64,000 bases of DNA from Burhinus oedicnemus (GCA_008921705.1 VFFE01006711.1:813172-877171), one strand, 5' to 3'. Counted from the first letter of the stretch, positions 1 to 14,015 are shown. Notes: a model not told the origin generated them from the sequence alone. A program made the numbers and translations.

Positions 1-3000
1 CTAAACTATCAAGATGATACAGGGGAAAAGGGGACGTAAAGTACTATGAATTTTGCCTCAATAACATTGTCTGCCATGGTCTAAGTGCACGGTCCTAATT
101 GCTTCTTGCAAGGATAGAAGACAAAGGAAGAGAGCTGGGTTTTCAAGGTCCAACTCTGGGAAGCCAACACAAAAGTATATTTTGATTTTTTCCTTCTAAG
201 CAGTCTGATCTGGAAGTCCTTGAGAAGCAATAAATACAAGAGCCCAGATGGCATTTAGACAGTCAGTTTTCTGACTAAGCTCTATTTAACAAAGGTTCTC
301 CAACCTAAGCCATGGAATAGTAATTTACAGGCTTTAGACAGGATAGATTTTGTTCTGTCCCTCAGAGTAAGCAGTTAAAACTCCACATAAAATCTTAGCT
401 AATAGGACAGCATCTTCTCAACTGGCTCTATTTGAAAGCATTGCTAGGAAACCAGAAAATGCTTCCCAACCTATTCTTTAGAGAAACAAGGCGAGGCTTT
501 TATTGCCAGGGCTGGATGTCATTAATTTGCAGAAAAATTATTAGGAACCTGGAAAACAATTCTGAAATGCTTACAGATTCATGATGGAGTCATTTTGGAA
601 AAGGTCATTGGTAATACTGCTATAATTATATCTTTCATTAATTTTTTAAATACACAATAACTTACAAATGTGGTATATACTGACTGGATAACCTTGTACA
701 GAAACTATTTAAAAGGCTTTTTACATTTACACAGTGTTCTTTTGTCAAATTGCATTGCTTTTGCCTTATCATTCCTTGCGTTGTCGATAGTTGTGTAATT
801 CAATATTGCTCATTCCTGACAGGTCAACAGAATGAATTGAGGATCACAAGATAACAATTCATCCACCTCTGGTCCATAGTTTCAATCCCTGTCGCTGCCT
901 AGGGTATGAGAAATAGATCTTCTCAAGTAATAGCTCCTGTACTGCTCATAGGAAAGGCATCAGCTGTATCCATCTGGATCTATCCATTCTGGCAGTTTCA
1001 GACGAGCTGCCCAAGCATGGAAATGGAAACGTCTTCTCATGTCTAAATCAAATCCCCTTCTATCATTTCTGAAGTAAACTGGCAGGACATTATATGGAGC
1101 AAGCATGCATTGAAGCTCTCTGTACTTGGCTGGTCTGGTCTGGATATAAATGGAGGACTTTTGTCTTCACTAGTCAGCCTAGCTCCTTTGCATGTAATGG
1201 GAGATAATGGTCAAACTCTCTGGTAACGCCTCCTGTCCTCAGCTGTGCCCATCAGTGAGACAGATGACTGAAGATACAAAGGAAGGAAGCGGCTGATAAG
1301 GTCATTTTCACTACACAAAACATCAATTGTACCCTCCTTTCTGAAGTGTTTTTCCTTCACTGGACATCAACAAGGTGAGAGAGATGAAAAAGTACCTCAT
1401 TTTGCTTCTCACAAGGTACCCTGGGGGCCTCTGAAGTCAAATTTTAACAAGATTAGGCCCTACAGAATAGGCTGATTTAAGTTTTAAGCATTTTGAATGT
1501 CTAAAAATAAAATAAAAGCAAAAAATATAATATACTTAATAGCACCTTTTGAGATTAACTACACAAGCAGATAGATGGATGGATCAACAGAAAACTAGAT
1601 AGAAAGAGAGCCAAATATATACTTTAATTGATAATACTAAAAGAAAATCTAATTGCAGTGTCATCATAAATATATTGTTTCACTTAGGAAAGTGTGAAAC
1701 CAACCTTGCTTTTTTTCCCCCTTTTATTGTAAAAGAATTGCCTTCAGACGAAGTGTCTTAGCAAGCAAAAAATCCCCAATAGTAAAATCACCCACATCAG
1801 TAAATGCTTCAGTTGACCTGTATCTGTGCTTTCATTATGGGGACGTAGAGAGGGAGAAAGTCAAGCAAGATTGCCATCTGATTTCGGTTACAATCCCTCG
1901 TTTTTTACATCTGTGCCTCTAACAGGTAGTGCCAGAAGTAGTTATTGAATGGGTGAACCCGAGAAGTGCTATGAAGCATAATCTGGAATAACGAACCTCC
2001 TCACAGGGAAACAAGTGCATGTGGGTTTTTTTCTAGTCCCCTGAAGGGGATGAAGTTCTCTCACCAAAACCAGGGGGAGCCCCACATCTGGGCAATCACA
2101 GCTACAGGAGCACTGAGTGGTCAATCCACCACAACAGAAGGTGCTCCTTCTTTCTTTGATGTCCAGCAAAAAGAAGCACATGCTGCCATTGCTGCAATTT
2201 TAACAGCTAACCAGGTACCCAAGGCAAACCTCCCTTCCCAGCAAATATCACCAATGTGGTTTCATGAGCAGAGCTTGGTCAATGCCACCCTCAACGTAGT
2301 GGCATAGTGCAGACTGGAGAGTTCCTCTCTACAAACTGCTTGGATAGGTATCAGATGGGCTGACTTATAGTCACCCAGGCTAGGTCCATGCAGCATCAGC
2401 TTGGACCCATCAGTGCAAAAGTCAAGGACTAGAGATATTCAAATCTGGCAGGTCTGCTCTCGTGAAATCTAAAGCCATTTAACTTTTGGGCATGCTGTGT
2501 AGATGTGGACCTGAGCACTTGCCAGGTAAAGCCAGCGTATGTCTTGTGTTCTGCATTTCCATTCCTGTGGCGCTTGGCAAGCCTGGAGAATAAAGCTCTT
2601 CTGCAAGACCTATGCTGGCACTTATACAACCAGCACTGAGATGAAGCTAAGAAGCCTAGCCACATCTGAGTTGGGGTTTGCTGTTGGTTATTGTACTTTA
2701 TACCCTAGTGCTCCATGCTCAGGATAATTGATTAGTTCAGCATCAGCATGGCATGAATATATGGAGGCAACATAAACCAGTTGCTGCCATTTCCTTTGAT
2801 CCAGAGTGCTGGGTAACACACACAAGAGGTGGGGGGATGGCCTGGCAGAAAGAGTCAAGATCCAGCCAAACATATTAGCTCTGGCTGAGAATTGACTGTG
2901 TCCCTGTACAATGTTCTCTCACTTCCATAATTGCCTTGATTTGGTTTGGATTTTTCTCCCCACTAGCCAGGCTACCCTGGTCCTACACTACCTGGGAAAA

Positions 3001-6000
3001 TGGTGAGCCTGTGCTAGAGATCCTGGCTCAGTGCACACACTTACAGAAGGACTTGCTACATAAATGTACCTCCATCACTTGTTGACATTTATAGCTTTTG
3101 AGACAACAAAAGAAAATGCTGACGATTTCACACAAAAAGAGGGCCTGTTATGAAATCTGGATCTGAAGCTGTCTGTGTGTAAGAAAGTAGCACTAAAGCA
3201 AGACTATGTTCAGGCTGAGCTGTTAGGACCAAAACCACACAAGCAGCAATGGAACAGTTGCAAATCGTGCTGACAGGGTTAGGTTTTATGAATGGGGAGT
3301 CAGAGATGAGCTATTTCCCCATGAATTAAACATAAATCATGACTTTAGAGAAAACCAAATGGGCTGTGTAACCTCCTGATTGTTTTTTATTAGGGTTTAG
3401 ATGGAATCAGCGTTAAGGAAGGTCACTAGTTACATGGAAATTGGATGGAAAGGTACTGAGACAAGGAAGCAGAACCTAATTGAAAGATATACAGATCAGC
3501 AATTAGGGAGAATGGAAGAGGGAGAGTGAGAGTTATACTGTCTCATGACTGGGAAGATGATGCAGGGAGCAAGAGACTGGAAACAAAGGAAACATAAAAG
3601 ATGAAAGATGACACTGGAAAGGCGTGTAATTGCCAACAAAAAGCTCCATCTAATTTTTTTCCTAAACAATAAATATGGTCTTTAAGAGCCACTTTGGAGC
3701 TTTTAATTCAGTTGCTTTTGGCTGACCTGTTAACTAGGAACAGTAGCCTGAGGGCAACTGGGTGATGATTCAGGGCTGCTGTACTTCTGTCTGTGGATAG
3801 AGAGTAAGAAAAATGGCAATTTTTTCCAGAAAGAAGATCTGTATTTTCTTCCAAATAAAATATACCATCCATTTGGATTTAGATTTTCAGCCAGTATCTA
3901 TGTAATTCCCATAGACATCTCAGATACAAGGCCTTGTTCTAATGCTGCTATTCAGATGGAGAAAAAACAACAGCAGTGAAACTACCGAGACTATACCAAC
4001 AACAGACAGCAGCTTGCATGATGACAAATTTGTTCAAGAAAATCTGGGTCTGCATTCTGTTTCTCAAGGGGAAGGGTCAAACAAGAATTTAATGGAATTT
4101 TTCATGCATGTGAAATCTGAAGGAAGCAGTTTATTTCAACTTCCAGGTAAAACTGAATGTCGTAACATGGAGGTTTTCCACAGAAGAAAAATTCAAGCTG
4201 TTGGCCAGATTCATTGACTAGCAATCCACATTGAACTAGTCATGGAAAGCTGCACCACTGCCAGATTCCAGGTCAGGAGGGAGATAGGAGATGGGACAGG
4301 GGAAGACACTCTGTGAATACAGAGAAAAAACAAAATCTTGCAATAAAAATCCTGCAGTACAATCACGGCAGACCCTTTTCCCTCAGCTTTGGAAAACAGT
4401 CCTGGGATTATTCAATAGCTCAATGGGCACTTCCTTTAAAGTGCCAACAGAAGAGGAAAACCACTGCAAATGACATGGTACAGCATGATCTTTTACTTAG
4501 CAAGTAATGCCAAGTGTAATTAGTAAGTAATCTGCAGAACATGTAATTACAAAGCAGCCCTGCAGTTTGGGCTCGATTTCTCCATTAGCTGCACAAATAC
4601 TGCACAAGGCAATGGGGGAGACAGGGATTTTTTTTTATTTTTTATTTTTTAAATACAAAGTGCTATCAAAATAAGAACTTAGTGAATGACAAACCAAACC
4701 TTTTGAAATCTGGTCTCTAAAAAATTTATTGCCAATGTTCCCAAACCACTTTACATGACAATTGCTTCAAAAGAAATCCCAGCAACATGAAAGGGAGTGT
4801 GAGACACCTGGGAAGGGGGATGGGAAAGCACGTTAATTTTTAATGCTGTTTTTCAGAAGTGTTCTCTCTCTTCTTCGAAGCACTCATGGAAGACAACCAG
4901 TTTCTGACAGCTTTGAAACCTGAAGATGCTGCCTCCCTCTTCTAGAAAAGATACTGGCAGGTATCAGCAATCTGAGCGTTTCCTCCACTAATGGGTGTAT
5001 GGTCCCGGAGGCAGGTGCTGCCCCTTTGCCAGAAGCTGGATAACACAGCATGTTCAGTCATTTCAATCTTTCAGCCCACGAATCAGTGGATTTCGAAACA
5101 GAGGTGTCCAAAACAAATGTGGAAGCCATTGCTCAGAACATGTAAGCTCCAAACACACGTGACAGGGACAGTTTGCAGTGGAGCAGGGTGACAAGCTTTG
5201 CCTGGCACAGGGCATCAGAGAGAAGAAGGCTCAGAAGAGGCGATAAGATCTGTACCTGGCTGGGCAATAGTGTGACAAGGTGGCTGACCAGCTATAGTGG
5301 AGGAATTTTCACACGTTTGGGTCAAAGGCATCGTGAAACAAGGAAACCATGTACAATGATCATACGAGGACAAGCTCTCCTTAGGAATAAAGGCTTGTAG
5401 CACTACCTGAACTATATGAGATGCCTCAGACTATAGTATGGCTGCTCTGGAGAGCTGCTTTCCACCCCTCACTGCGGCCCAGCGCTGAGCTTTCCCAGCT
5501 CCCAGAGAAGCTGGTGTGCTGTACAACCCTCTGACCTGTGCTGGATCAGGGTCACACTGAGCTGAAAAGGTGCTGAGTCCATATGGTTTCTCAGTCCCCT
5601 GAGGGCTGCTGGGATCAGGGCACCAGAATATTTCATGCTTTGCTCTAAAGGAAAGGTGAAAGACTCTTGGGGAACGTATGTGTGCACAGCACCCTACACC
5701 TGGCTGTGCACCCCACATCAGGCCTGAGTGCTCTGTACAGCCCAGCTGCTCGCAGGAGGACAGCACAGGACCTATAATCCATCTGTCCTTACTTAAAAGC
5801 ACAAGAAACAAAGCACGTTAGCCTCTAGATGAGAATATCTGGATTGTATTGCCATCAGGAAAACCTTGTCCTTTTACTTAGCGAAAAGAAATCATGTATC
5901 AGCCTGCTGCTCATTCTGACCCCTTCTGTAAGGGCTTTTTTAACTCACTTCAGCGAATAAAAGCCTCCAGTCAGCACACCTTTTTCTAGTCCTCCTACCT

Positions 6001-6104
6001 GCACGCATTTACCTCTCTATCCACTTTGTCTGAGCATTACAGACATGACTCAGCAACTCCTTTGCCTTAAGGAATGGGAAAAGTCCGCACAGTGGGGTAC
6101 TCAT

Positions 6105-6245
6105 CTGGGACTCAGGAGACCTGATTTAATGCCAAGCTCTTTCCCTGTGACAGCCTGCTGAGTGAGTGATCACGGGCATGTCCCTTGTTCTGCCTCAGTT
6201 TCCCTACCTGTGGAATACAGGTAACAACGTTGACTTCCTTTGATC
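6105..6245 (+). mobile_element. MIR-like ancient SINE
   Basis: In order the segment shows CTCAGGAGACCTGATT, AGCTCTTTCCCTGTGACAG, a CATGTCCCTTGTTCTGCC region and GCCTCAGTTTCCCTACCTGT. This is the layout of the MIR/tRNA-SINE core on the plus strand. It is diverged, and the assignment is from remembered consensus. Confidence 0.65.
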
Positions 6246-7293
6246 TACTGTCCATAAATAGCACGTGACTCCAATGAGAGTAACGCTTGCCCGAGAAAGC
6301 CAAAGACAGACAAGCCCCAATGCCTTGTCCATGTGTTACGGCTTCTGCCAGGAACCTTCTGGGTATGTGGCGCAACTGCTGGGAACTGATCTCAGGTCAC
6401 AGACATCCTCTTCCTAAGGCCCAATAAATCACACGGTGTTGTCTAAGAAAGATTACTCTAAGCAGATGTTCTCATCACCTGATTTGTCTATTCAGGTGCC
6501 ACAGAAAGACCTCATCTCATACTGCAAGTATCAGCAGCACAATCAATATTGTGCCTCTGTGGGCTGTTTAGGTGAATTCATGCAGTAATCCAAAGGCTGA
6601 CGAACAGAGTACTCCTCTGGCAGGGAGGGAGATGGGAGGAGGAAGTGACACTGATTAATCTCTGATCATTAATAATGTTTTTAAGTCTTGCAAACGAAGA
6701 TAATGATATGGGTAATCAGCTGTCTTACTCCAGGGTATAAACTGATCATCTGCTGGGATAAAATGGGAATTCCTATAACACACATTTTCTTGTCCATTGT
6801 AAAGTCACTTGATGGCATTAGCAGATTGATCATTTTCTCACAAAGTCCCAGCCGTTCATTACTTCCAGAAGGTTTTGAAATTAGATCAGATGATACAGAA
6901 ATGCAGCTCTCTATAGCAAATGCCAATATCCTCTCAGTCATTTTGGTTTCCTAACTTCATAATTATATTTGTAATTTTTGTTCTCAGATCAAGTTCTAAA
7001 TTTTACTTTTCTTTTGGTGTGCAGTCATTATTTTCACAGATTCATTGTAATTTCATGGACCCTATTCTGAAGAGTCCTTATGTAGGTTTACGCACTGCAG
7101 TTTGCACAGCCCCGTGAGTGAGGACAGAGCAATGAACTCACAAGGACACATCAGAGCCTCGCAGTAAAATTCATAGTCAATAATAAAGCCGGTCACACCA
7201 CAAACAGATACTGCAATAAACATAAAAAGAACAGAAAACTGAAATGTGAGATAAAACCACAATGGGGATAACAATTAAAACCTACCAGTCCTT

Positions 7294-7323
7294 TCTAATG
7301 GTACCTAATCTAATGGTACCTAC
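7294..7323 (+). repeat. 15-bp tandem duplication
   Basis: TCTAATGGTACCTA occurs twice in a row with one base between the copies. It is a simple local duplication with no visible function. Confidence 0.85.
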
Positions 7324-8595
7324 ATAACTTGGACAAACCAGGTTTTGAAACCTGCCCTCCAATCTTTCAAAAACTCTGCAGTTTTGGTAGGCCTGAGAGT
7401 ATGCACAGGGTGGCTGGTCAGCCCTGGTTCCCAAAAGAAGTGACGATAAATAAGGATAGAGTTCAGAATCCTTCCCCACAACAGCCCCCGTACATGATCC
7501 CTTCTGTTGTTTTCCTCACTGGAAGCTGCAAGTTGGATTTAGCTTTCTACAGATCTCTGGTGAAATCTTTCCTCCAGATTGCCTCTTCACCCAATCCTCT
7601 GTTGAGCTCAGCAGCAGCAGAAGCTGCAGCAGAAAATCTGTCTTTTTTTCAGACAGCTTCTTTCCCTTTTTCTCAAGCAGAGTGAAGTGAAGAGACCAGA
7701 TTGATGGCAGGAGAGTTTGAAGGCCTCTGCTGGGCCATAGGAATTGAGGAACACTGCGTCTGTGTCTTTTCTTTATGTGTGTTGGACAAGAACCTTGATT
7801 CCTTCTAGGAAAACCAATCTCTTGGTGTTTCTGCCATGCACTCACCTCTTCTCTTGTTTGCCGAGATGGCTAGCAGGGCTGCCAGCTATGGAGGCCGAAG
7901 GCTGGCCCAGCAGGGAGATGGCCAGCTTCTCTGGCCACATCCCAGCAAAGGCACTATTTTCTGTCACCTCTCTGTTTTCACCTTACTTTTCTCAGCACAA
8001 CCACTCAGAGGTGGCAGATCTGCAGCTCCCTACCCCTAAGCAACGGGGCAGAACCTTTCAAGGACAATGTGTCAGCTTGTAATTTTCTTTCCTGTATCAG
8101 CTTTTAAATGTGACAGCAAGGCTTGAGCAGCAGGCAGTGAATGTTGCCTTGCTTAAAGAGGAAAGATGATAATCACCTTATCAGAAAGTGACAGGAAAAT
8201 GGCTCTTGGCCCCCATGTAATTTTGAACTCAGTGGGAGCTTGGACCTGGGAGCTGTTGCCCCTCTCTCATACTCAATCTGCTGAATCTCTGCTGAGTGCC
8301 AAGCAGATCCTGTCCACGCTGCCTTCATACCTGTACATACTTTGCTGATGTCTTCCACGAGTCAGTCAGTTCTTCAGACTAAGAGTTAACTCATGGAACT
8401 TCTGGCCACACGATAATGTGGCTGCTAAATATTCAAAGGGATTTAGGGGAAAAAAACCTCAAAAAATAGAAAAAATCATTAATGTCTGAGAAATACAAAG
8501 AATACCATGTTTGGCCAAGAAAATCCCTTATTTGCAAATCTCTGTAAACGACAAAAGTTTTTTTTTTTTTTTCTAGTATATATTTTTATCATCCT

Positions 8596-8665
8596 CACTG
8601 TTGGAGCATGGAACTGAGCTAGAGGGACCTCTGGTCTGACTCAGTATGGCCTGTGCTCTTAAATG
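8596..8665 (+). mobile_element. Old CR1-like LINE 3' fragment
   Basis: GAGCTAGAGGGACCTCTGG is followed by TCTGACTCAGTATGGC and a CTCTTAAATGCTC tail. This matches the ACTAGATGGGCC...GGTCTGACCCAGTATGGC 3' signature of an old sauropsid CR1-type element. It is short, diverged and inactive. Confidence 0.55.
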
Positions 8666-9002
8666 CTCTCTTTCTCACCTCAGACATCTCCTGGCCTCCC
8701 TCTCACCTTTTCCAACATTTCTCAATTACTTATTCATTCTGCCCCACTCTTCTGCCACCCAGTGATGGATTGCCAGTAATATTATGGGTGTCCTGGAAAA
8801 AAAATGCTCCCACTTCATCTCTGGTAAAGCTGCATGGCCATGTAAACAAGAAGGTGTTAGAAAGGGCCAGGGCTCATAACCTATTCATTTACAACCAGGA
8901 ACATATTTCTAACACACACATAGCCAAGGGCAGCAGTCACAGCGATGCTGGCAGACCAGCTTGTATTAAATCCTCTCACTGAAAACGTTAATGCTCAATG
9001 AT

Positions 9003-9115
9003 GCATACACAGATATATACGGATCATTAAGTATACACACACAGAAGCACATATATATTTATATACACACACGTGGGTGTGTCTGCATAAATATATATTT
9101 ATCAGCACAGCCAAA
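9003..9115. repeat. TA/CA-rich low-complexity patch
   Basis: Interrupted runs of TATA, ACACACAC and ATATATTTATATA alternate over about 110 bases. This is a decayed dinucleotide microsatellite cluster. Confidence 0.7.
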
Positions 9116-10034
9116 CTTAATGATCCCCATCTATAAATGAGTGTCTGTACGCACACATGTATAATGAGTCTACTAAAATGACAGCAAAGCTCTGGAGCGC
9201 TGTGAAGCAAAAAGGTTATTTCTCTTTATGTAGGTTTGGAGAGATGCTTAGCACAAGAGATGAAGTGGCAGGGGTAATAATTACGAATCAGAGCTGGAAC
9301 AACGTAAAGCCTTTCTCTGGACCCACAAAAACATCTTGTCTCTGATTTGAATCGTACAGACTAGCAACTCTCTTGAGCAAATACTGCTCTGTTTGGATAT
9401 ATCACAATCAACTAGGAAGGAAATACAATCTGAGTCTTTTCCCCTGGTGGATAACCTCAGGCAAGTAACATGCTGTGCCTACGGCTTGTCGACACAGAAA
9501 TGTTAGATCTGACCCATTAGAATGTGAAATCACTAGAAGATATACTACTCACCAGCAAGGGTTACAGGACAGAAGTTAGAAAACTGTAGATTTCAAAAAG
9601 ACTAGTGCTTTCTAGGCTCTCATTGGGTCACCTAGGAATGTGCCTAACCCATCACCCTTATTCATTAGACATGTTTTCCAAAAGGACCCTTTGTTTTCTG
9701 CAGCTACTTTCCTCACACCTGCACCAAACACTGCAATGTGCTCTGGTACAGATCTCAAAGTGCTGTGACACTAAGGGAGCTGAACTGACCATCTTGTCAG
9801 ATGAGATGAGTGTCAAAGCACCAGCGAAAGGGACTGCAGAAGTGGATGATCAGCGAGGAACGGAGAAAGGGCGAGTGGATTCACCCTGGCTAGGCAGTAG
9901 CTCCAAGTTAGACCCGCTCACACGGTCTCATGGTACTTCCCTGTGTGTCACAAAACTACATTCTTAGCAGACCCCACTCAGCTATGCTTGTAAGGAAATA
10001 AGTCATTCTTGCACCCTTATAGTCGTATGAAATA

Positions 10035-10130
10035 ACAAAATCACAGAATAATTTAAGTTGGAACAGACCTCTGCCCAACAGACATCTTGTCCAATTCCCC
10101 ACTAAAAGCAGCTCCCAATTCCAAGTACAC
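10035..10130 (-). mobile_element. Degraded CR1 3' fragment
   Basis: The plus strand reads AAAATCACAGAATAATTTAA, then GTTGGAACAGACCTCTG, then CATCTTGTCCAATTCCCC and AAAAGCAGCTCC. This is the reverse complement of a CR1 3' end in diverged form. Its divergence makes it older than the two plus-strand CR1 copies. Confidence 0.7.
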
Positions 10131-10430
10131 TTAGATATTCAGAATCATATAATGCCCCTACATGCAAATCTACAGATTTTACCATACCGGTAAGTTCTTT
10201 AGGACTGTCTTAGGAACATGTATACACAGCACAAAGCACAGAAGATCCAGAAAACCTAGGATGCTTGTACAATACAGACAGATACTGCAACTGCTCACAT
10301 AACAGCCATGAAGTGGTAATGAAATTCTGCGGCAAAACTGTTGCTGCTTCCTATAGCCCAGAGAGCCCCTCACAGGATGTGCCACAAAATGAAGGTTGGG
10401 AATAATAGTCATTCTACTGATATACTGATT

Positions 10431-10508
10431 TTAATAAGATAGTATTATGATAATATTGTTAATAATGCAATATGTTAATAATAGTTGGAGTATAATGACT
10501 ATTTAATA
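10431..10508. repeat. AT-rich TAA-type low-complexity patch
   Basis: Repeated TAATA/TTAATAATG/TAATAATAG units indicate a decayed trinucleotide repeat with no other content. Confidence 0.6.
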
Positions 10509-11184
10509 CACATTCCCCTCAGAATACTATTTTTTGGAAGTAGTTGAACACAGACCACTTTGATGCAAATCAATGGAAGACATTTTCCCCAACAGAAATC
10601 AGCCGAGACCACTAGATGAAATATTTTGCGTTGTCCAGGATGAAAGATAAATCTTTAAAAGCCACTAACCTACCCAGTTTGGCGGTACACAAATACGAGC
10701 ACGGTCTTGGTCTCTCTGCCTTAGCCCTGCTCCTACTCTAAGAGCTCCCACTGATCCCACCATCAGCTAAGGGATGCTAATCCCAAATCATTGTGCTCCT
10801 GTCATCAGCCTCTTGAAATCATTGGGATTTCTACCCGCAAACAAAATTCCATGTACCTCCAACCACCATGTGTTTTCTTGGATCAGAGGATGGCCAGTAG
10901 CAATAAAAAGGCATTAATTTCTTCTCAGCCAAAGCTTCCACAAGCTCAGCATGATCCTACACTGCCCTTCTAGATGAGTTCACTAAAATTCTTATTGTGA
11001 GAAATACCTAAGTGATCTGCATAGAAATGGTTTGCATACAGGATTTATAAATGGGCTCTTTCCTCTGCAGTTACTTAAAGCTGTGGATAGAAATTTCTCT
11101 AAGCATTTATGTCAAGTATCATGTGAAATTTCTTTGTATGGCTTTTACAGACTATTAAGAATAGTTTTAAAAATTGCTAATGAT

Positions 11185-11235
11185 GACAGTAATAATAAAA
11201 ACAATAGCAGTAACAATAGCAATAATAATGATACA
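11185..11235 (+). repeat. AAT/AAC/AGC-type interrupted trinucleotide repeat
   Basis: The segment reads as interrupted AGTAATAATA, AACAATAGCAG and AACAATAGCAATAATAAT units. In one frame it yields an Asn/Ser-rich open frame (11032-11346), which is a by-product of the repeat and not a gene. Confidence 0.7.
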
Positions 11236-13907
11236 CCTGCAAACATTTCAAAAGAAAGTCAGCTCTCAGCAAAGATGATACACAATATTCAGCAAGATAA
11301 CTCACTTCCTACATTCTCCATCAGAGGACTACAGAGATATAAGTAACAATAACCGTAGCTTTAAAATGCATCATTCATCTCAAAAGAAAACTGCATTGAT
11401 TTATAAAGTAAATGGGCTAAACTCACAGCTAGTTGAAACAGATTAGCTCCATTGATTTCAATGAAGGTGCTGATGTACAGATTTATTTGAGCTCAGATGT
11501 GTCTCTGCACGTGTGTGTGCATGTGTCTGTGCGTGTGGTTGGAAAGCGATACATATTGTGCATTGCACAAAGAATTTCACAGAAAAACACCGTATTAACC
11601 AACACAGAAAGCGACACATTATTGCTGCATTTGGAGAAAAATGCATGGAGTGAACAGAATGCAGGCTCTAATCTTTAGCTGGGGATTGGCATATAATTTC
11701 CCAACGGGATGCTCACAGCAGTCTTGTGAAAAGTCTCAAAGGTATATCATATGCTGTTGTGCTTTGCTCTTTGCAAAAATAGGGGCAATATTTGCAGATA
11801 GCAAGGCAGCAGATGCACAGATATATTCTTCTACACAAACAAGTACTCCATTTCTATGAAGAAAAAGCCAAAGCGAAAGCATGGTTTTGGAGTAAAGGAA
11901 AAACTAGCAACCCTACCAGAATTGATACCATCTCTACTCCAATAAAATCACAACAGCTCTCTGTGACATAGCCATGGAGGCTGCCTCGTTCTGCCCCAGC
12001 ACTGTTTGGGAAACAAACTGGTGTCCAGGTCCTATGCTTTATAGGCATAAAGGATAACCATCATTAGTTAGCCTGGGCTTCCTAGGACACTTTAGCACTG
12101 GAGTTACAGATGGGCTATATAGGAGTTGGCTACACCTTCTTGATCCTCCCAAGACTACAGCACCAACACACCACTTCTGTCATGGCATAGATAGCAAAGA
12201 AGCCAGCTCAAATAACCCTTTGCCAGAAGAGGATTTCCCCCCAGCCCCATTCTTGCAGCTAAGGTGAGCTCAACTGCAAGTACAGACTGCTCCTCACCAC
12301 ACAGTCTCTTGTTTAAGGCTGACGTAGGTCTGGTTTTTGAAAGGCATATCAACACAAATCACACAACCCAGTTGGAATAAATTCAAATCACTAGCAGAAA
12401 TGCCCAAGACACACAACCGTTATCTGATCCAAGCTTCCTTAGAAACTGATGACAAGCATAACCAGCAGTCTACTCTCAGTCTGTCACTACCTGTGACACC
12501 AGCAAATGGATCCACCTACGCATCTCTGCCACAGAAGTAGGCAGATGGACTGAAGCCTAGAAGAAAATATACTGGGCCTGGATCTCTTTTCTCTTGCAAG
12601 TAGCAAAAATCTGCAGGAACTTCAGATGCAGGTGCAGAAAGGAGGAAAAGCAAACCAACTGCAAGGTGAAATTTATAGTGTATCTCCTGTCCCTGAGTTG
12701 AGCAACAGTGTCTGATGTGATTAACCAAAGGCACTCCTTCATGCCACTGTAAACATGCTTTGCAGGTGTCCCTCAGTCTAAGGCATCTTAGCCACCTTGC
12801 TTTCTGATCCTTTTCAGAAAGCTGTTTCAGCCAGATCAGACAAAATACAGGTAAGAAGGCATCTCTGCAAGCAACGAAGGCAGTGCATCTAGTCCTTGCT
12901 TTGTTCAGAATCCCAGAACAAAGTGCTCTGATCTGCTTTATGTAAGAGGTTGGGCAACTCTTTGAAGATGCCTTTGAACTTAAAAATTCCCTCTCTCTCA
13001 GGGTTGTGAAACTTGGATCCTGCCTGTTCTTGGGCCAACATTACTCCACCAGTTCCACCAGCCTTACCCAGCACTTCAGCACTCTTGGGAGGAGAAAGGT
13101 CCAAGCACCTTCAGTACCAGCCCAGGGTCTTCCTTCCATGGTATGGGTGAATCATACCCTAGACCAGGAAGGTTATTCTGAGCTCAGATCTGCATATGCA
13201 CAGTGAGAACACCTTTAGCTTGAGCTAAAACCAGATGTACACTCCACGATGTGGACACCAAACAACGAGGTTTGGGGATATTTATACCCAGCAGCAATCT
13301 CAAAAGACAATCAAGCCGCGCAACTGGAGCAAGCACAGAAGAGACATTAGGTGCAACCATACAGATCTGTGGCCTCTGAAGAGCACTGCAGTCCCTGGTC
13401 TATCAGATCCAAGGAACACAATCTCAGCAGCATTTATGAGAAGGGACCTCTGCATGTCATTAGTCCCAAACTTTTACTCCAAGACAGACTGTCACCAACT
13501 ATAGATCAGGGCTTCATCTATCCAAGGCTTGAAAACTTCCAGGGATAGTGATACCACAACTTCTCTGTAACCTGAACAAGGCTACACCACTCCCCAGAGA
13601 AGCAGATTTTCCTACTGTCCTGTGTGAACTCCCAAGCTACAGCTTGGGACCATGTCTCCTTTTTATACTCCTTGCCACTACTGGGAAGAGTGGCTCCATC
13701 ATCTCTTTGACATATGATGCATGGACACTCCACCTGGGTCTGTGACCATCAGCAAAAACAACAAAACAGCACATGCCTTCATGCAACACAACATGTGTAG
13801 CTACACAATGCTGCACTGCACACCATGAGGCTCACCAGGCACTTAGAGGTCTCCATGCACCCCTTCTGCCATCCCATTTTGAAAAAGTTAAGAGCTGCTA
13901 TACTTAC

Positions 13908-14015
13908 GTCATTATCTGTGTCTCTATGCCAGGGTCTACAAGGGATCCATCCACAAAAAGTGGTGTTGATGTGAAACTGTATTTACTCCAGGATCTTCCT
14001 TCATCAAAACTTACC
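13908..14015 (-). CDS. SORCS3: SORCS3 coding exon (VPS10p, Asp-box), last in window
   Basis: This 108-bp exon begins with G, completing the Trp codon of the previous exon. It encodes VSFDEGRSWSKYSFTSTP, then LFVDGSLVDPGIETQIM and the first two bases of a Thr codon. SFDEGRSW is an Asp-box. The acceptor is CTGTTCCAG and the donor is GTAAGT at 13907. The next exon should start with the rest of TVFGHFS-like sequence, which I did not find between 1 and 13907. SWSKYSFTS looks closer to mammalian SORCS1 than to SORCS3 as I recall them, while LVDPGIET is between the two. Confidence 0.95.

Larger units (their letters stand above)
1..13907 (-). other. SORCS3: SORCS3 intron, downstream of last visible exon (partial)
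   Basis: At least 13.9 kb of intron, open at the window edge. It holds a MIR-like SINE at 6105-6245, a 15-bp tandem duplication at 7294-7323, a T15 run at 8558-8572 and an old CR1-like fragment at 8596-8665. It also has a TA/CA-rich patch at 9003-9115, a CR1 fragment at 10035-10130, AT-rich trinucleotide patches at 10431-10508 and 11185-11235, and a GT-rich patch at 11499-11535. Open frames here are short and show no known domain. Confidence 0.85.

Noticed and set aside
11032..11346. Asn/Ser-rich open frame of 104 codons
   Set aside because: It is produced by an interrupted AAT/AAC/AGC repeat and has no other protein character.
1..13907. Search for the next SORCS3 exon (VFGHFS...SEW, VKVDY)
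   Set aside because: No reverse-complement sequence compatible with those residues next to an acceptor was found, so the exon probably lies before base 1.
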